Shown here in pieces: positions 10,761 to 21,454 of a DNA stretch of 64,000 bases; the stretch's first letter is position 1, and each line of letters begins with the position of its first letter. Source of the stretch: Pseudomonas sp. AFG_SD02_1510_Pfu_092 (lineage in GTDB: Bacteria > Pseudomonadota > Gammaproteobacteria > Pseudomonadales > Pseudomonadaceae). Location of the stretch: positions 62,001-126,000 of the forward strand of contig NZ_PUQD01000005.1 in NCBI RefSeq assembly GCF_003331055.1. Direction: 5' to 3'. The position numbers and the translations under genes are program-made. Below the pieces are notes generated by a model, which was not told the origin of the DNA, searched no databases, and saw only the letters and a program-made list of their open reading frames with translations.

Positions 10761-13700
10761 ATGATCGACCCGAGCAGCCCTTCAACGACCGCCCCTGCAC
10801 TCCCCTATGAGCTTGTCGCCAGCAAGTTACCCAACTGGGTTGTCGATGCTTCGCCAGCACAGCGACAACTCATGCGCGCCACGGCGGCCCGGCGCGACCC
10901 TGGAATCGAACGCGCATGCCAGGAAAACCCGGAGGTTGCCCAGGCGCTGGTACAGACCTATGGCCACCACCTGCAAGCCGAGGCCAGGCTGAAGGCTCTG
11001 CTGGCGACAGTGCCGCAACTGCAGCAATACGCCACAAGCCTGCTATCGACAGCGATCAGCGAGCGCTTCGGCAAGACGATCGATGTTTCGCGAACTTACC
11101 TGATGAACCTGAGCCGGGCTGCAACCTTCAAGCAGGCGCTCTCCAGCCCTGGCGACGATCCGTTCGCAACCTCCTCCCGCGCGCTGAAGCTGGCGACTCA
11201 ATCGTTGCTGCACAGCGCCTTGCAGAACTTCGAGGCTTACGAGGCAGAGCCTGGCGGCTTGAGCGCCGGCAGCAACGAATCCGCCATCCTTGACCGCAAT
11301 GACGTCAGCCTGCACTCCACAGCAGCCAAGCTGCCCATCGTCGCAGAGGACTTCGCGGCGCTGGCACGCGAGCTGGATATCGGCGGCAAGTACCAGGTGC
11401 TGCTCGATTCGCTCGACCCTCCTGCCACCCACGCTGATGCCGAGACTGTTCGCTCAGTGTTCGCTGCAGCAGAACGCTCCACTTTCCACTTTCATGTCCA
11501 CCAGGCCCTTCTCCTTGGCAAGATCGACAAAGCCATCCATGAAACACTACTCAAGCTCGACAGCGACAGTAAGGCCGAACACGACGGGCTCCCGGTGCTG
11601 TGCGCCAGTGTCGAGCTGCTGCACGCTTCGCTCACCGGCGCCATGGCGATTGGCCTCGATACCCGCATCCCAATGGGCGCCGGGCGCTTCCCGCCCGATT
11701 CTGCATTCCCCCTTGGTGGCTGGCTGGTGCTCTACCTCCCAGGCCTGCCCGAGCCGCTGAGCCAGCACGCCTCCAGGGCCGATGCTGAGGCGTTCCTGCT
11801 CGAACAGCTGCCAGCATTTCGCGGCGCTGCGGGCCTGCAACTGATACCAGAGCGGCACAAGCACGCTTTTCTCGACAAGCTCGCCGACACGCTTGAGCCT
11901 TATACCTGGGTCGCGAGCGGGCAGTACCAGAAACGCATGCCCGACCCCAATGCACGGGTCACCCTGCATGTGCACCCTTTCACCCAGCCTTTTCTTGAAC
12001 AACGAGTCACTCAACGACAACAACGCCTGAGGCATGATGGCCTTTTTCATGCCGTGCCAACGGCAACGCAGGACGACCAGGCTACCCAGCGGCTGCTTGG
12101 CTATTTCAAGGCCATCGCGTTCACCGGCTTGAACATAGCGGGTCTTTTCATACCGCCGCTAGGCGCCGTGATGTTCAGCGTAGCGGTAGTACAACTGGCC
12201 CACGAAACGTTCGAAGGTATCGGCAGCTGGCTCGACGGCGACCGCCAACAAGCGTTCGACTATTTGATGGATGTGATAGAGAACGTCACCATCATGACCG
12301 CGCTCGGCGCAGCCGCCACCGCTCAAGGCCGCCCCGTCGTCGAGCGGATACCGGTTGAGACACCGTCCTTCATCGAAGAACTGGAGCCCGTCGAGCTGCC
12401 CAACGGCGAAAGCCGTCTGTGGAAGCCCGACCTGGCCCCCTTCGCCCACGACCGGGTGCTGCCGGCTGGGCTCAAGGCGGACGAATCCGGCCTGTTCCAC
12501 CACGCTGGCAAAACCTGGCTGGCCGTCGAGGACCGGGTGTTTTCGGTCAAGCAGGCAGGCAATGGCTATCACCTCGAACACCCGGCCCGCCCCCAGAGCT
12601 ATCAACCAGCGGCCTTGCATAATGGTGCCGGTGCATGGTTGCTGGAAACCGAACAACCGCTGACCTGGAGCGCCTCGCGCCTGTTGCGCCGCATGGGTCA
12701 CCTGAACGCGCATTTCGACGAAACGACCTTGCAGCGGATACTCGAAGTCAGCGATCTCGACGAAGACGTCCTGCGCCGCACCCTGGTGGAAAACAGGCGG
12801 CTGCCCGCCTTGTTGCAGGACACCCTGCAGCGTTTCAGGCTGGATCGGGATATAAAGGCGATGAACCCCGACTGGCCAGTCGACAGGCTGAACAGCGAGT
12901 TCCTGCGCCAGTATCGCTCGCTACCCGGTAGCCAGGCCCCGCAGGCACGGTTGATTCGGCGTGTCTATCCCGGCCTGCCAGAGCCCGTGATCGAGGAGTT
13001 GCTACAGCATGCCTCTGCCGCTGAGCTTCAGCTACTGAGTGAAGGCAAGATACCAAGGCGGATGGGTGAAGAGGCGCGCCTCTACCAGCAGCAGGTGCGC
13101 CTGGCGCGAGCCTGCGAGGGGCTTTACCTGGACACGGTCCGCAGCTGGGATGCCGACCGGCTGATCCTGCATACGCTTGGGCAAATCCCCGAATGGCCAG
13201 CGCACATGATCATCGACCTGGAACACCATGGTCAGCTGCCGGCAGACAGCATGCGTACAGGCGATGCCAGCGGCGAGCCTCACGCCAGCATCCTCAGTAC
13301 CCAGGCTGGCTACATCGTACTCGACAACACCACTGCGACTGCCTCGGAGCGGGTTCATGATTCCCTGCACGGCGCACTTGCAGCGGCCATGCCTGCCTCG
13401 CTGCGCCAGGCACTCGGGATTACAGATGTGGAAAGCGCCCAGGCACTCAAGCGGATATTACAAGCGAGGCCGCTGCCGGGCCGCGCGCAGCTGAGACAGG
13501 TGTTGCGCATGCAGCCTGTGCGCCCGGGCTACCAATCGCCGATGCGCCTGGCCGACGGCCGCCTGGGCTACTCGCTGGGAGGTGGGGGCGGAGCCGGCAG
13601 CTACATCAGAAGGCCCAGCTTGTTGCGCATGATCAACCAGCTAGGCCTGCCGCGGCACGCGTCCAATACTGCTGCAGACATACTCAACACCCTGGAGCAG

Positions 13701-16301
13701 AGGGGGTTGAGCCTGCGCCAGATAAACGATCAGTTACTGGACCTGGGCCGAGAGCGCAATACCCTGGCTCGCTATCTGGACGCATGGCAAACCGCCCAGC
13801 CCGGCTCGGAAGGCAACGCGGAAGCGATCCACTCGCTGCGCGAACGGCTCATGCAGTGCTGGTTCGACCATGCGCCACAACTGGAAAATGTCGAATCGCC
13901 AAGCCTGCGTCTGGAGAATGTCTCAATGGACACTTTCCCAGCCAATCTGCCCGCTTTTTTTGGCGAACGGGTCACCCGTCTCGAGCTGATTTCCCCTTTC
14001 TACGACAGTGCCATGGGTATGCAGCGACGCCAGCGCAGCCTCACAAGACTGCTGGAGCAATTTCGCGGCTTGCGCTCACTGGATATTTCCCGGACCACCG
14101 AAGAGGATGAAGCAAGCGTCAGAGCACCCCACCATACCTTGCACGCGATCACCGTGAACCTCCCTGACCTGGAATCGCTCAGTCTGTCCAATCAGAACCT
14201 GACCTTGGCCGGCCAGGATTTCGAGAGGCTGCGGGGTATGCACCGGCTGCGCCGATTAATCCTCGATGGCAACCGGATTTCGCCGTTCGCGATCGAGGAA
14301 TTCGGAGGATTTACGCTCGACTACCTCAGCCTTGAACGCATGGCGTTGGATAGCTGGCCCCAAAGCCTGACTCAACGAACCTTGCGGCAAATCGGTGAAA
14401 TTTCACTTCGCAACAACCAGATCCGATCATTGCCCGGTTTTCTCATCGGTAACGAGCAATCCACCCTCACGCATACCGTCGTTCACCTGGAAGGAAATGA
14501 CATCCTGGACGATCAGCTGCTGCGCATCCTGCTCAGTCACCAGGGCAGCCCTGAACGCATCCACTTCGATCGTTCGCCTTCCCTGAACGAGCGCATGCGC
14601 CCCTACACCGAGCAACGCGAGCAATTGCACGAGGCCACCTACCGCTGGGCGAATGCCTCGAGCTCGACGGCGCCGCTGAGCCCGGCGACCCTGGCGATGC
14701 GCAATCGCATCGCCATGACCCTCAACGCTTACTGGCATGGTGTGGAACTGGGTTCGCGGCGCCCGCTACGCCTGGCGAACATCGCACTGGATCAGTTTCC
14801 TCCGCGGCTACCATCGTTCTTTCAGTTGCAGGTCCGCGCGCTGTCCATGGAGCGGACCAGCGGCACGGCTGCGCAACTGAGTGCGTTCTTCCAACGCTTC
14901 AGCTCAGTGGAAGTGCTCAGCCTCGGCAACCACCTCGAACCGAACCAGGCACTCGCCTCGACCCTGCTGCACCTGCCGCAGCTCAGCTACCTTTCCCTGA
15001 ATGAAATGGGCCTGACGATCGATAACCAGATACTCGCCATCTTCGGCCAACTGAGCAATCTGCGCACGCTGGAACTGTCTGGTAACCGCCTGGGCGACAT
15101 CACCCAAGTGCCGGAAGCATTGCACAACCTGCGCCGCCTCGACCTGAACAACATGGGCATCAGCCAGTGGCCCACCTGGGTGGATGCCCTGCTACCACTG
15201 GAACTGCTCGACCTCAGCGAGAATCAGCTGACCGAGTTGCCCGAACACATCCTCAACAACCCGGATACCAATGCTCAGGTAACGTCGATTTCGCTGTTCG
15301 ACAACCCACTCAGCGCCGAGACCGTGGAGCGGGCAAGAAGGTCCTCCGCGACCCAGCGGCGCTTCACCTTCGCCTTCAGCCCGTCTGCCGATGCTCCCGC
15401 CGGAGGGCACCTGCATGACCCCATACCCATCGACACTGAGGACCGGCCAGACCTGGCCCGATGGTTGCTCGGCACACCGGTGCAGAATGAAGCCCTGCGC
15501 GATGCCTGGCAGCAACTCAAACAGGCAGGCGATGCCAACAACCTGCTGACGTTCGTGGGGCGCCTGCAACAGTCGGCGCCCTATCGCAATGGCGACACCC
15601 GCGCGGCATTTGCCGAACGGGTGCGCCTGGTGCTGATCCGGGCGCTGGTCAGCCAGGAAGAGCGCGCGTTGTTCGATCACATTGCCCAGGAAGGTCTGGT
15701 ACAGCAGGACACTGGCAACCAGACCTGCCACGACGGCGTCCTGCTGGTCTTCCAGAACCTGGAGTTTCTCATCGCCGATCGACGGCTGCTCAGCGACCAT
15801 GCCGACACCGAGCAAATGCTGTATCACGAGCTCAGGCGGCTTTACCGCCTGAGCCGGCTGGACGAAATTGCCCGTGACAGCGCCGGTGAACGCGACGAGG
15901 CAGAAGTACGCCTGGCTTATCGCCGAGGTGCGAACGAACCCTTGAAGCTAGGTGTACCCAACGACAACATGCTCTTCGAGGCTTTCGCCGATGTCAGTCG
16001 CAATGAGCTGACCAGCGCGATCGAGCACGTGCTGCAGGATGAACAGGGCGAGGGCTTCCTGGAATATGCCGTGAACAGTCAGGAATGGGGGCGTTACCTG
16101 CGTCACATCTATGCGGAGCGGTTCAACGCCATCGAGCAGACGTACCAGGCGAACGTGATCGACCTGCCCAGCCATTATCCGGAAGACACCCCCATCGAAG
16201 ATCTGGCTAGCGAGTTCGATGCGCTGCAACGTATAAGGACCGAGCAGGAAAGGCAGCTGATTCGCGAACTCACCCAGCTCGCCAACCCCGATCGAATCTG
16301 A
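10761..16301 (+). CDS. Giant LRR protein with C-terminal NEL-type E3 ubiquitin ligase domain and toxin-like N-terminal region
   Basis: A 1846-residue protein, ATG preceded by GAGG. Residues about 20-440 resemble the N-terminal region of Pseudomonas 'dermonecrotic toxin'/DUF6543 proteins. About 447-500 is hydrophobic (FTGLNIAGLFIPPLGAVMFS, then HETFEGIGSWLDGD), a possible membrane-insertion hairpin. About 560-630 holds a small beta module (SGLFHHAGKTWLAVED). Residues about 1047-1527 are leucine-rich repeats (LRTLELSGNRLGD, LELLDLSENQLTELPE). Residues about 1550-1846 match the NEL E3 ligase fold: Cys1656-His-Asp (CHD, the CxD catalytic motif) and LRRLYRLSRLDEIA...EVRLAY. No classical signal peptide. 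NEL proteins (IpaH, SspH) ubiquitinate host proteins after type III secretion; no secretion genes are nearby, so delivery is unknown. Probably an accessory insertion between pip and hutG. Confidence 0.85.
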   Translation: MIDPSSPSTTAPALPYELVASKLPNWVVDASPAQRQLMRATAARRDPGIERACQENPEVAQALVQTYGHHLQAEARLKALLATVPQLQQYATSLLSTAISERFGKTIDVSRTYLMNLSRAATFKQALSSPGDDPFATSSRALKLATQSLLHSALQNFEAYEAEPGGLSAGSNESAILDRNDVSLHSTAAKLPIVAEDFAALARELDIGGKYQVLLDSLDPPATHADAETVRSVFAAAERSTFHFHVHQALLLGKIDKAIHETLLKLDSDSKAEHDGLPVLCASVELLHASLTGAMAIGLDTRIPMGAGRFPPDSAFPLGGWLVLYLPGLPEPLSQHASRADAEAFLLEQLPAFRGAAGLQLIPERHKHAFLDKLADTLEPYTWVASGQYQKRMPDPNARVTLHVHPFTQPFLEQRVTQRQQRLRHDGLFHAVPTATQDDQATQRLLGYFKAIAFTGLNIAGLFIPPLGAVMFSVAVVQLAHETFEGIGSWLDGDRQQAFDYLMDVIENVTIMTALGAAATAQGRPVVERIPVETPSFIEELEPVELPNGESRLWKPDLAPFAHDRVLPAGLKADESGLFHHAGKTWLAVEDRVFSVKQAGNGYHLEHPARPQSYQPAALHNGAGAWLLETEQPLTWSASRLLRRMGHLNAHFDETTLQRILEVSDLDEDVLRRTLVENRRLPALLQDTLQRFRLDRDIKAMNPDWPVDRLNSEFLRQYRSLPGSQAPQARLIRRVYPGLPEPVIEELLQHASAAELQLLSEGKIPRRMGEEARLYQQQVRLARACEGLYLDTVRSWDADRLILHTLGQIPEWPAHMIIDLEHHGQLPADSMRTGDASGEPHASILSTQAGYIVLDNTTATASERVHDSLHGALAAAMPASLRQALGITDVESAQALKRILQARPLPGRAQLRQVLRMQPVRPGYQSPMRLADGRLGYSLGGGGGAGSYIRRPSLLRMINQLGLPRHASNTAADILNTLEQRGLSLRQINDQLLDLGRERNTLARYLDAWQTAQPGSEGNAEAIHSLRERLMQCWFDHAPQLENVESPSLRLENVSMDTFPANLPAFFGERVTRLELISPFYDSAMGMQRRQRSLTRLLEQFRGLRSLDISRTTEEDEASVRAPHHTLHAITVNLPDLESLSLSNQNLTLAGQDFERLRGMHRLRRLILDGNRISPFAIEEFGGFTLDYLSLERMALDSWPQSLTQRTLRQIGEISLRNNQIRSLPGFLIGNEQSTLTHTVVHLEGNDILDDQLLRILLSHQGSPERIHFDRSPSLNERMRPYTEQREQLHEATYRWANASSSTAPLSPATLAMRNRIAMTLNAYWHGVELGSRRPLRLANIALDQFPPRLPSFFQLQVRALSMERTSGTAAQLSAFFQRFSSVEVLSLGNHLEPNQALASTLLHLPQLSYLSLNEMGLTIDNQILAIFGQLSNLRTLELSGNRLGDITQVPEALHNLRRLDLNNMGISQWPTWVDALLPLELLDLSENQLTELPEHILNNPDTNAQVTSISLFDNPLSAETVERARRSSATQRRFTFAFSPSADAPAGGHLHDPIPIDTEDRPDLARWLLGTPVQNEALRDAWQQLKQAGDANNLLTFVGRLQQSAPYRNGDTRAAFAERVRLVLIRALVSQEERALFDHIAQEGLVQQDTGNQTCHDGVLLVFQNLEFLIADRRLLSDHADTEQMLYHELRRLYRLSRLDEIARDSAGERDEAEVRLAYRRGANEPLKLGVPNDNMLFEAFADVSRNELTSAIEHVLQDEQGEGFLEYAVNSQEWGRYLRHIYAERFNAIEQTYQANVIDLPSHYPEDTPIEDLASEFDALQRIRTEQERQLIRELTQLANPDRI

Positions 16302-16312
16302 CGATTGCCCCC

Positions 16313-16350
16313 AAAGCGCGATACCAGGCTAAACGCCGTATCGCGCTTTT
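16313..16350. terminator. Bidirectional terminator hairpin overlapping the hutG 3' end
   Basis: Inverted arms AAAGCGCGATAC and GTATCGCGCTTT with a 13-base loop, followed by T on the plus strand and preceded by A-rich bases for the minus strand. The right arm encodes the last residues of HutG (KARYG), so the convergent genes share one terminator. Confidence 0.7.
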
Positions 16351-17132
16351 CCCCAGCCCAGCGCAGCAGCCAGCAGCTGCGCCAGCACTTGTTGAGTGTG
16401 CGCCGCCAAGTCCTCGCGGTAGGCGAACGGCTCGACCTCATTCATGTAGGTACTCTGCGCCAGTTCCAGCTGCACGGCATGGACATGGTTGGCCGGGTCA
16501 CCATAATGCCGGGTGATATGGCCGCCCTTGAAACGACCGTTGAGCACATGGCTGTAGCCTTGCGCTTGCCCGCACACACCTTGCAACCGCTCGGCGAGGG
16601 CCGGATCGCAACTGGCGCCGTTGAAGGTGCCCAGGTTGAAGTCCGGCAGCTTGCCGTCGAACAGGTGCGGGATCAGCGAACGAATCGAGTGGGCGTCCCA
16701 TAGCAGTGCGTAGCCGAACTGCTCACGTAGCCGCGCCAGCTCGCTCCGAATCGTGTTGTGATAGGGCCGCCAGATGCCTTCCAGATAACCCTGGCGCTCT
16801 TCGGCGGTCGGCTGCTGCCCTTGCTTGAACAGCGGCTCGCCATCGAACAGGGTCGACGGGTAAAGGCCGGTGGTGGCGCCGGCATACAGCGGCTTGTCAT
16901 CGTCCGGGCGGTTCAGGTCGATGACGAAGCGCGAGTATTCCGCCGCCACCACGCTCGCGCCCAGGTCACGGGCAAAGTCATACAGGCGCGGGATGTGCCA
17001 GTCGGTGTCGGGCAGGCTGCGCGCCGCCTCGACCAACCCGTTGTCCACCGCCGGCGTCAGTTTCAGCCCCGCGTGGGGCATGCTGATCAGTAGCGGCAGG
17101 TGGCCCTGGTGAAAACTCAGTACCTTGTCCAT
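16329..17132 (-). CDS. hutG: N-formylglutamate deformylase
   Basis: Last step of histidine degradation: N-formyl-L-glutamate to L-glutamate plus formate. The ATG at 17132 (MDKVLSFHQGHLPLL) gives 267 residues, the normal size; the longer frame upstream lies inside hutI. Conserved metal/substrate blocks are visible: SMPHAGL, DWHIPRLYDFA, RFVIDLNRPDDD and LLWDAHSIRS. It begins 10 bases after the hutI stop and is the last gene of the hut operon. Its presence with hutF shows this strain uses the five-step pathway. Confidence 0.95.
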   Translation of the reverse strand: MDKVLSFHQGHLPLLISMPHAGLKLTPAVDNGLVEAARSLPDTDWHIPRLYDFARDLGASVVAAEYSRFVIDLNRPDDDKPLYAGATTGLYPSTLFDGEPLFKQGQQPTAEERQGYLEGIWRPYHNTIRSELARLREQFGYALLWDAHSIRSLIPHLFDGKLPDFNLGTFNGASCDPALAERLQGVCGQAQGYSHVLNGRFKGGHITRHYGDPANHVHAVQLELAQSTYMNEVEPFAYREDLAAHTQQVLAQLLAAALGWGKARYGV

Positions 17133-17142
17133 CGTGCCTCTC

Positions 17143-18348
17143 TCAGTGGGTAATCTCGAGGCCCTTGCGCACCACGCGCTTGGGCAGGTCGCCACCCAGC
17201 CAGTAGGCCAGGTCGGCGGGGCGTTCGATCTGCCAGGCGACGAAGTCGGCGACCTTGCCCACCTCCAGCGAACCATGGCTGGCGCCCAGGCCGAGTGCCG
17301 TGGCGGCGTGCACGGTAACGCCGGCCAGGGCTTCTTCCGGGGTCATGCGGAAGCAGGTGCAGCCCATGTTCAGCATCAGGCGTAGCGACAGCCCTGGCGA
17401 GGTGCCGGGGTTGAGGTCGCTGGCCAGGGCAATTTTCACGCCATGGCGGCGCAGCGCGTCCATCGGCGGCAGCTGGGTTTCGCGCAAGAAGTAGAAGGCG
17501 CCGGGCAGCAGCACGGCGACCGTGCCGGCCTTGGCCATGGCGATGGCGTCTTCCTCGGTCATGAACTCGAGGTGGTCGGCCGACAGCGCCTGGTAGCGCG
17601 CCGCCAGGCTGGAGCCGTGCAGCGACGACAGCTGTTCGGCATGCAGCTTGACCGGCAGGCCCAGTTCGCGCGCCTTGATGAACAGCCGCTCGACCTGGGC
17701 CGGGGAGAACGCCAGGTGTTCGCAGAAAGCATCCACGGCGTCCACCAGGCCCTCGGCGGCCAGGGCCGGCAGCATTTCGTCGCAGATGTGGGCGATGTAG
17801 TCATCGGCCCGGCCAGCGTATTCCGGCGGCAGGGCGTGCGCAGCCAGGCAAGTGGCCCGCACTGCCACCGGCAGCTCGTCGGCCAGGCGCCGGGCCACGC
17901 GCAGCATCTTGCGTTCGTTGGCCAGGTCCAGGCCGTAGCCGGACTTGATTTCCAAGGTGGTCACGCCATCGCGCATCAGCGCCTGTACCCGCTGGCGGGC
18001 ACTGGCGAACAACTGGTCCTCGCTGGCCGCACGGGTGGCCCGCACGGTGCTGGCGATGCCACCGCCCTGGGCGGCGATCTCGGCATAGCTCACGCCCTGC
18101 AGGCGCTGCTCGAATTCGCCGCTGCGGTTACCGCCGAACACCGCGTGGGTGTGGCAGTCGATCAGCCCCGGGGTGACCCAGGCGCCGGCCAGGTCCACCG
18201 TACGCGCGGCGTCGCCCGACGCCAGTTCGGCGCGCGGGCCGATCCACTCGATCAGCCCGCCATCGGTGACGATGGCGGCATCCTCGATGGCCGCGTAACG
18301 GCCTTCGGCCATGGTTGCCACATGGCAGTGCTGCCAGACGGTTCTCAT
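17143..18348 (-). CDS. hutI: Imidazolonepropionase
   Basis: Third step of histidine degradation: imidazolonepropionate to N-formimino-L-glutamate. Amidohydrolase fold, 401 residues. Metal and catalytic motifs are present: [30 protein letters not shown] and [13 protein letters not shown]. The ATG has a strong AGGAG eight bases upstream. It lies 16 bases after hutT and 10 bases before hutG in the same operon. Confidence 0.96.
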   Translation of the reverse strand: MRTVWQHCHVATMAEGRYAAIEDAAIVTDGGLIEWIGPRAELASGDAARTVDLAGAWVTPGLIDCHTHAVFGGNRSGEFEQRLQGVSYAEIAAQGGGIASTVRATRAASEDQLFASARQRVQALMRDGVTTLEIKSGYGLDLANERKMLRVARRLADELPVAVRATCLAAHALPPEYAGRADDYIAHICDEMLPALAAEGLVDAVDAFCEHLAFSPAQVERLFIKARELGLPVKLHAEQLSSLHGSSLAARYQALSADHLEFMTEEDAIAMAKAGTVAVLLPGAFYFLRETQLPPMDALRRHGVKIALASDLNPGTSPGLSLRLMLNMGCTCFRMTPEEALAGVTVHAATALGLGASHGSLEVGKVADFVAWQIERPADLAYWLGGDLPKRVVRKGLEITH

Positions 18349-18364
18349 ACACAGACTCCTGTTT

Positions 18365-19768
18365 TTAGCGGTGCAGCTCGGCCGGTTGCGCTGCCGGCTG
18401 GCCCTGCCCTGCGCGCGGCTTGCACCACAGCAGGTAGGACGCCACCAGGAACACCACCCAGACCACGCCGACGAGCAATGCCGCCTGGGTATCGGGGAAG
18501 TAACCGAGCACGCCGAAGATGAACACCATGAACGCGATGGCCATGGCTGGGCCGTAAGGCCAGAACGGTACCGGGAACTGCAGCTGGGCCACCTGCTCGC
18601 GGCTCATGCTGCGGCGCATGGCCACCTGGGTGAGCAGGATCATCAGCCACACCCACACGGTGGCGAAGGTAGCGATCGAGGCGATCAGCAGGAACACGTT
18701 CTCCGGGATCAGGTAGTTGAGCAGCACGCCAATCAGCAGCGCAGCGCCCATCACCACCACGGTCATCCACGGTACGCCGTGCTTGGACAGCTTGCCGAAG
18801 CCGCGTGGCGCGTGGCCTTGCTGGGCCAGCCCGTACATCATGCGGCCGGCACCGAAGATGTCACTGTTGATGGCCGAGATCGCCGCGGAAATCACTACGA
18901 CGTTCAGCACGGCGGCGGCAGAGCCAATGCCCAGGTTGCTGAAAATCTGCACGAACGGGCTGCCCTGGCTGCCGATCTGCGGCCATGGGTACAGGCACAT
19001 CAGCACCAGCAGGGTGAGCACGTAGAACAACAGGATGCGCAGCGGCACGGCGTTGATCGCCTTGGGGATGACCCGCTGCGGATCCTTGGCTTCACCGGCA
19101 GTGACGCCGATGATCTCGATGCCGCCGAAGGCGAACATCACCACGGCAAAGGAGGCGATCAGGCCACCCACGCCATTGGGCATGAAGCCGCCGTGGTCGA
19201 ACAGGTTGCCGATGCCCACCGCCTGCCCGGTGCCGACCTGGCTGAAACCGAAGGCCATGATGCCGAGGCCGGCCAGGATCATCGCCACGATGGCGCCGAC
19301 CTTGAGCAGCGACAGCCAGAATTCCATTTCGCCGAAGACCTTGACGTTGCACAGGTTGAGGCCGCCGATCAGGAAGACGATGCCCAGCACCCAGATCCAG
19401 CGGGCCACTTCCGGGAACCAGAAGCCCATGTAGATGCCGAAGGCGGTGACATCGGCGATGGCGACGATGACCATCTCGAACGCGTAGGTCCAGCCGAGGA
19501 TGAAGCCGGCCATGGGGCCGAGGTAAGTGCTGGCGTAATGGCCGAACGAGCCGGCAACCGGGTTGTGCACGGCCATTTCGCCAAGCGCGCGCATGACCAT
19601 GAACACGGCGGCGCCACCGATCAGATAGGCCAGCAGCACGGCCGGGCCGGCCATCTGGATGGCCGAGGCGGAGCCGTAGAACAGGCCGGTGCCGATGGCG
19701 GAACCGAGGGCCATGAAGCGAATGTGGCGCGCACTGAGCCCGCGCTTGAGACCTTGAGCTTGTTGCAT
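18365..19768 (-). CDS. hutT: Histidine permease of the APC family
   Basis: Amino-acid/polyamine/organocation superfamily permease with about twelve membrane helices. Start taken at the ATG at 19768 ([20 protein letters not shown]), giving 467 residues, because translation upstream of it reads through REP DNA. The family signature [13 protein letters not shown] lies in helix 1 and [13 protein letters not shown] in helix 6. The position inside the hut operon, between hutH and hutI, supports histidine as substrate. With the ABC permease gene hutW broken, this is likely the main histidine importer of the locus. Confidence 0.9.
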   Translation of the reverse strand: MQQAQGLKRGLSARHIRFMALGSAIGTGLFYGSASAIQMAGPAVLLAYLIGGAAVFMVMRALGEMAVHNPVAGSFGHYASTYLGPMAGFILGWTYAFEMVIVAIADVTAFGIYMGFWFPEVARWIWVLGIVFLIGGLNLCNVKVFGEMEFWLSLLKVGAIVAMILAGLGIMAFGFSQVGTGQAVGIGNLFDHGGFMPNGVGGLIASFAVVMFAFGGIEIIGVTAGEAKDPQRVIPKAINAVPLRILLFYVLTLLVLMCLYPWPQIGSQGSPFVQIFSNLGIGSAAAVLNVVVISAAISAINSDIFGAGRMMYGLAQQGHAPRGFGKLSKHGVPWMTVVVMGAALLIGVLLNYLIPENVFLLIASIATFATVWVWLMILLTQVAMRRSMSREQVAQLQFPVPFWPYGPAMAIAFMVFIFGVLGYFPDTQAALLVGVVWVVFLVASYLLWCKPRAGQGQPAAQPAELHR

Positions 19769-19819
19769 GTCACGTCCTTGAGTTGTTTTTGTGGTCGTGA
19801 GGTCAGGGGCTGCCTTGCA

Positions 19820-19886
19820 GCCCATCGCCGGCAAGCCAGCGCCCACAAATACCTTTCCTGTGGGAGCGGGCGTACCCGCGAAGGGC
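19820..19886. repeat. Divergent REP pair between hutH and hutT
   Basis: The right copy (TGTGGGAGCGGGCGTACCCG) is a normal REP; the left copy (CCGGCAAGCCAGCGCCCACA) is a divergent variant. It sits inside the operon, between the hutH stop and hutT start, and could tune the relative amounts of the two messages. Confidence 0.75.
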
Positions 19887-19908
19887 CGCGCAGCGGCCCC
19901 CCGGGGCA

Positions 19909-21441
19909 TTACAGGCTTGGCAGCACACCCGCCGGCAGCAGGCTGGTCAGGCTACCCTTGGCCAACAGTTGCATGGCCTTTTCGATGTCTGGCGCGAAGA
20001 AACGGTCACGGTCGTAGTGCGGCACTTCGCTGCGCAGCGCCTGGCGCGCCTGCTCCAGCTTGGCCGAGGTCTTCAGGCCCTTGCGCAGGTCCAGGCCCTG
20101 GCAGGCACCGAGCCATTCGATGGCCAGTACGCCACGGGTGTTTTCGGCCATTTCCCACAGACGCTTGCCGGCAGCCGGGGCCATCGACACGTGGTCTTCC
20201 TGGTTGGCCGAGGTCGGCAGGCTGTCGACGCTGTGCGGGTGCGACAGGGCCTTGTTCTCGCTGGCCAGCGCAGCCGCAGTGACCTGGGCGATCATGAAGC
20301 CGGAGTTGACCCCGCCGTTTTCCACCAGGAACGGCGGCAGCTGGGACATGTGCTTGTCCATCATCAGCGAGATGCGGCGCTCGCTGAGCGAACCGATTTC
20401 GGCGATTGCCAGGGCGATGTTGTCGGCAGCCATGGCCACCGGCTCGGCGTGGAAGTTGCCGCCGGAGATCACGTCACCTTCGGCAGCGAACACCAGCGGG
20501 TTGTCCGACACGGCGTTGGCTTCGATGCCCAGCACCTCGGCGGCCTGGCGTAGCTGGGTCAGGCAGGCGCCCATGACCTGCGGCTGGCAGCGCAGCGAGT
20601 ACGGGTCCTGGACCTTGTCGCAGTTCTTGTGCGACAGCGACACTTCGCTGGCATCGCCCAGCAGGTCACGGAAGCAGGCCGCGGTGTCGATCTGGCCGCG
20701 CTGGCCACGCACTTCATGAATGCGCGCATCGAACGGCGAGCGCGAACCCAGTGCGGCTTCCACGCTCAGGCCACCGCACGCGATGGCGGCGGCGTACAGG
20801 TCTTCGGCCTGGAACAGGCCACGCAGGGCATAAGCGGTGGACGCCTGGGTGCCGTTGAGCAGGGCCAGGCCCTCCTTGGCAGCCAAGGTCAGCGGCTCGA
20901 GGCCGGCCACCGCAAGGGCTTCAGTGGCCGGCAGCCACTGGCCCTGGTGGCGGGCCTTGCCTTCGCCCAGCAGCACCAGCGACATGTGCGCCAGCGGCGC
21001 GAGGTCGCCGGAGGCACCGACCGAACCCTTGAGCGGGATGTGCGGATAGACCTCGGCGTTGACCAGGGCGATCAGCGCATCGATGACCTTGCGGCGGATA
21101 CCGGAGAAACCACGGCTGAGGCTGTTGATTTTCAGCACCATGATCAGCCGCACCAGGTCGTCATCCAGCGGCGCGCCGACACCCGCGGCGTGCGACAGCA
21201 CCAGCGAGCGCTGCAGGTTTTCCAGGTCGTGGCTGGCGATGCGGGTCGAGGCCAGCAGGCCGAAACCGGTGTTGATGCCGTAGGCGGTACGGTCTTCGGC
21301 GATGATTTGCTCGACGCAGGCAACGCTGGCGTCGATGGCCGGCGCGGCGCTGGCGTCCAGGCTCAGGTGCAGCGGCGCCTGGTGAATGCGGCGCAGCTGG
21401 GCCAGGGTCAGCTGGCCAGGGATCAGGTTCAGGGCTTCCAC
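19909..21441 (-). CDS. hutH: Histidine ammonia-lyase
   Basis: First step of histidine degradation: histidine to trans-urocanate plus ammonia. 510 residues, GTG start with AGGAG upstream. The self-cyclising MIO tripeptide is intact as A143-S144-G145 in [14 protein letters not shown]. Other active-site blocks are present: YGINTGFG (catalytic Tyr), [28 protein letters not shown] and NQEDHVSM. It is 13 bases downstream of the start-proximal paralogue gene in the same operon. The intact motif shows this copy, not its neighbour, is the working histidase. Confidence 0.97.
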   Translation of the reverse strand: MEALNLIPGQLTLAQLRRIHQAPLHLSLDASAAPAIDASVACVEQIIAEDRTAYGINTGFGLLASTRIASHDLENLQRSLVLSHAAGVGAPLDDDLVRLIMVLKINSLSRGFSGIRRKVIDALIALVNAEVYPHIPLKGSVGASGDLAPLAHMSLVLLGEGKARHQGQWLPATEALAVAGLEPLTLAAKEGLALLNGTQASTAYALRGLFQAEDLYAAAIACGGLSVEAALGSRSPFDARIHEVRGQRGQIDTAACFRDLLGDASEVSLSHKNCDKVQDPYSLRCQPQVMGACLTQLRQAAEVLGIEANAVSDNPLVFAAEGDVISGGNFHAEPVAMAADNIALAIAEIGSLSERRISLMMDKHMSQLPPFLVENGGVNSGFMIAQVTAAALASENKALSHPHSVDSLPTSANQEDHVSMAPAAGKRLWEMAENTRGVLAIEWLGACQGLDLRKGLKTSAKLEQARQALRSEVPHYDRDRFFAPDIEKAMQLLAKGSLTSLLPAGVLPSL

Positions 21442-21454
21442 GTAGAGTCTCCTT

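Noticed and set aside
17133..17276. N-terminal extension of HutG
   Set aside because: It overlaps the hutI coding end, and the ATG at 17132 gives the family's normal length.
18311..20017. A 568-codon plus-strand frame across hutT
   Set aside because: Antisense shadow of a clear permease gene.
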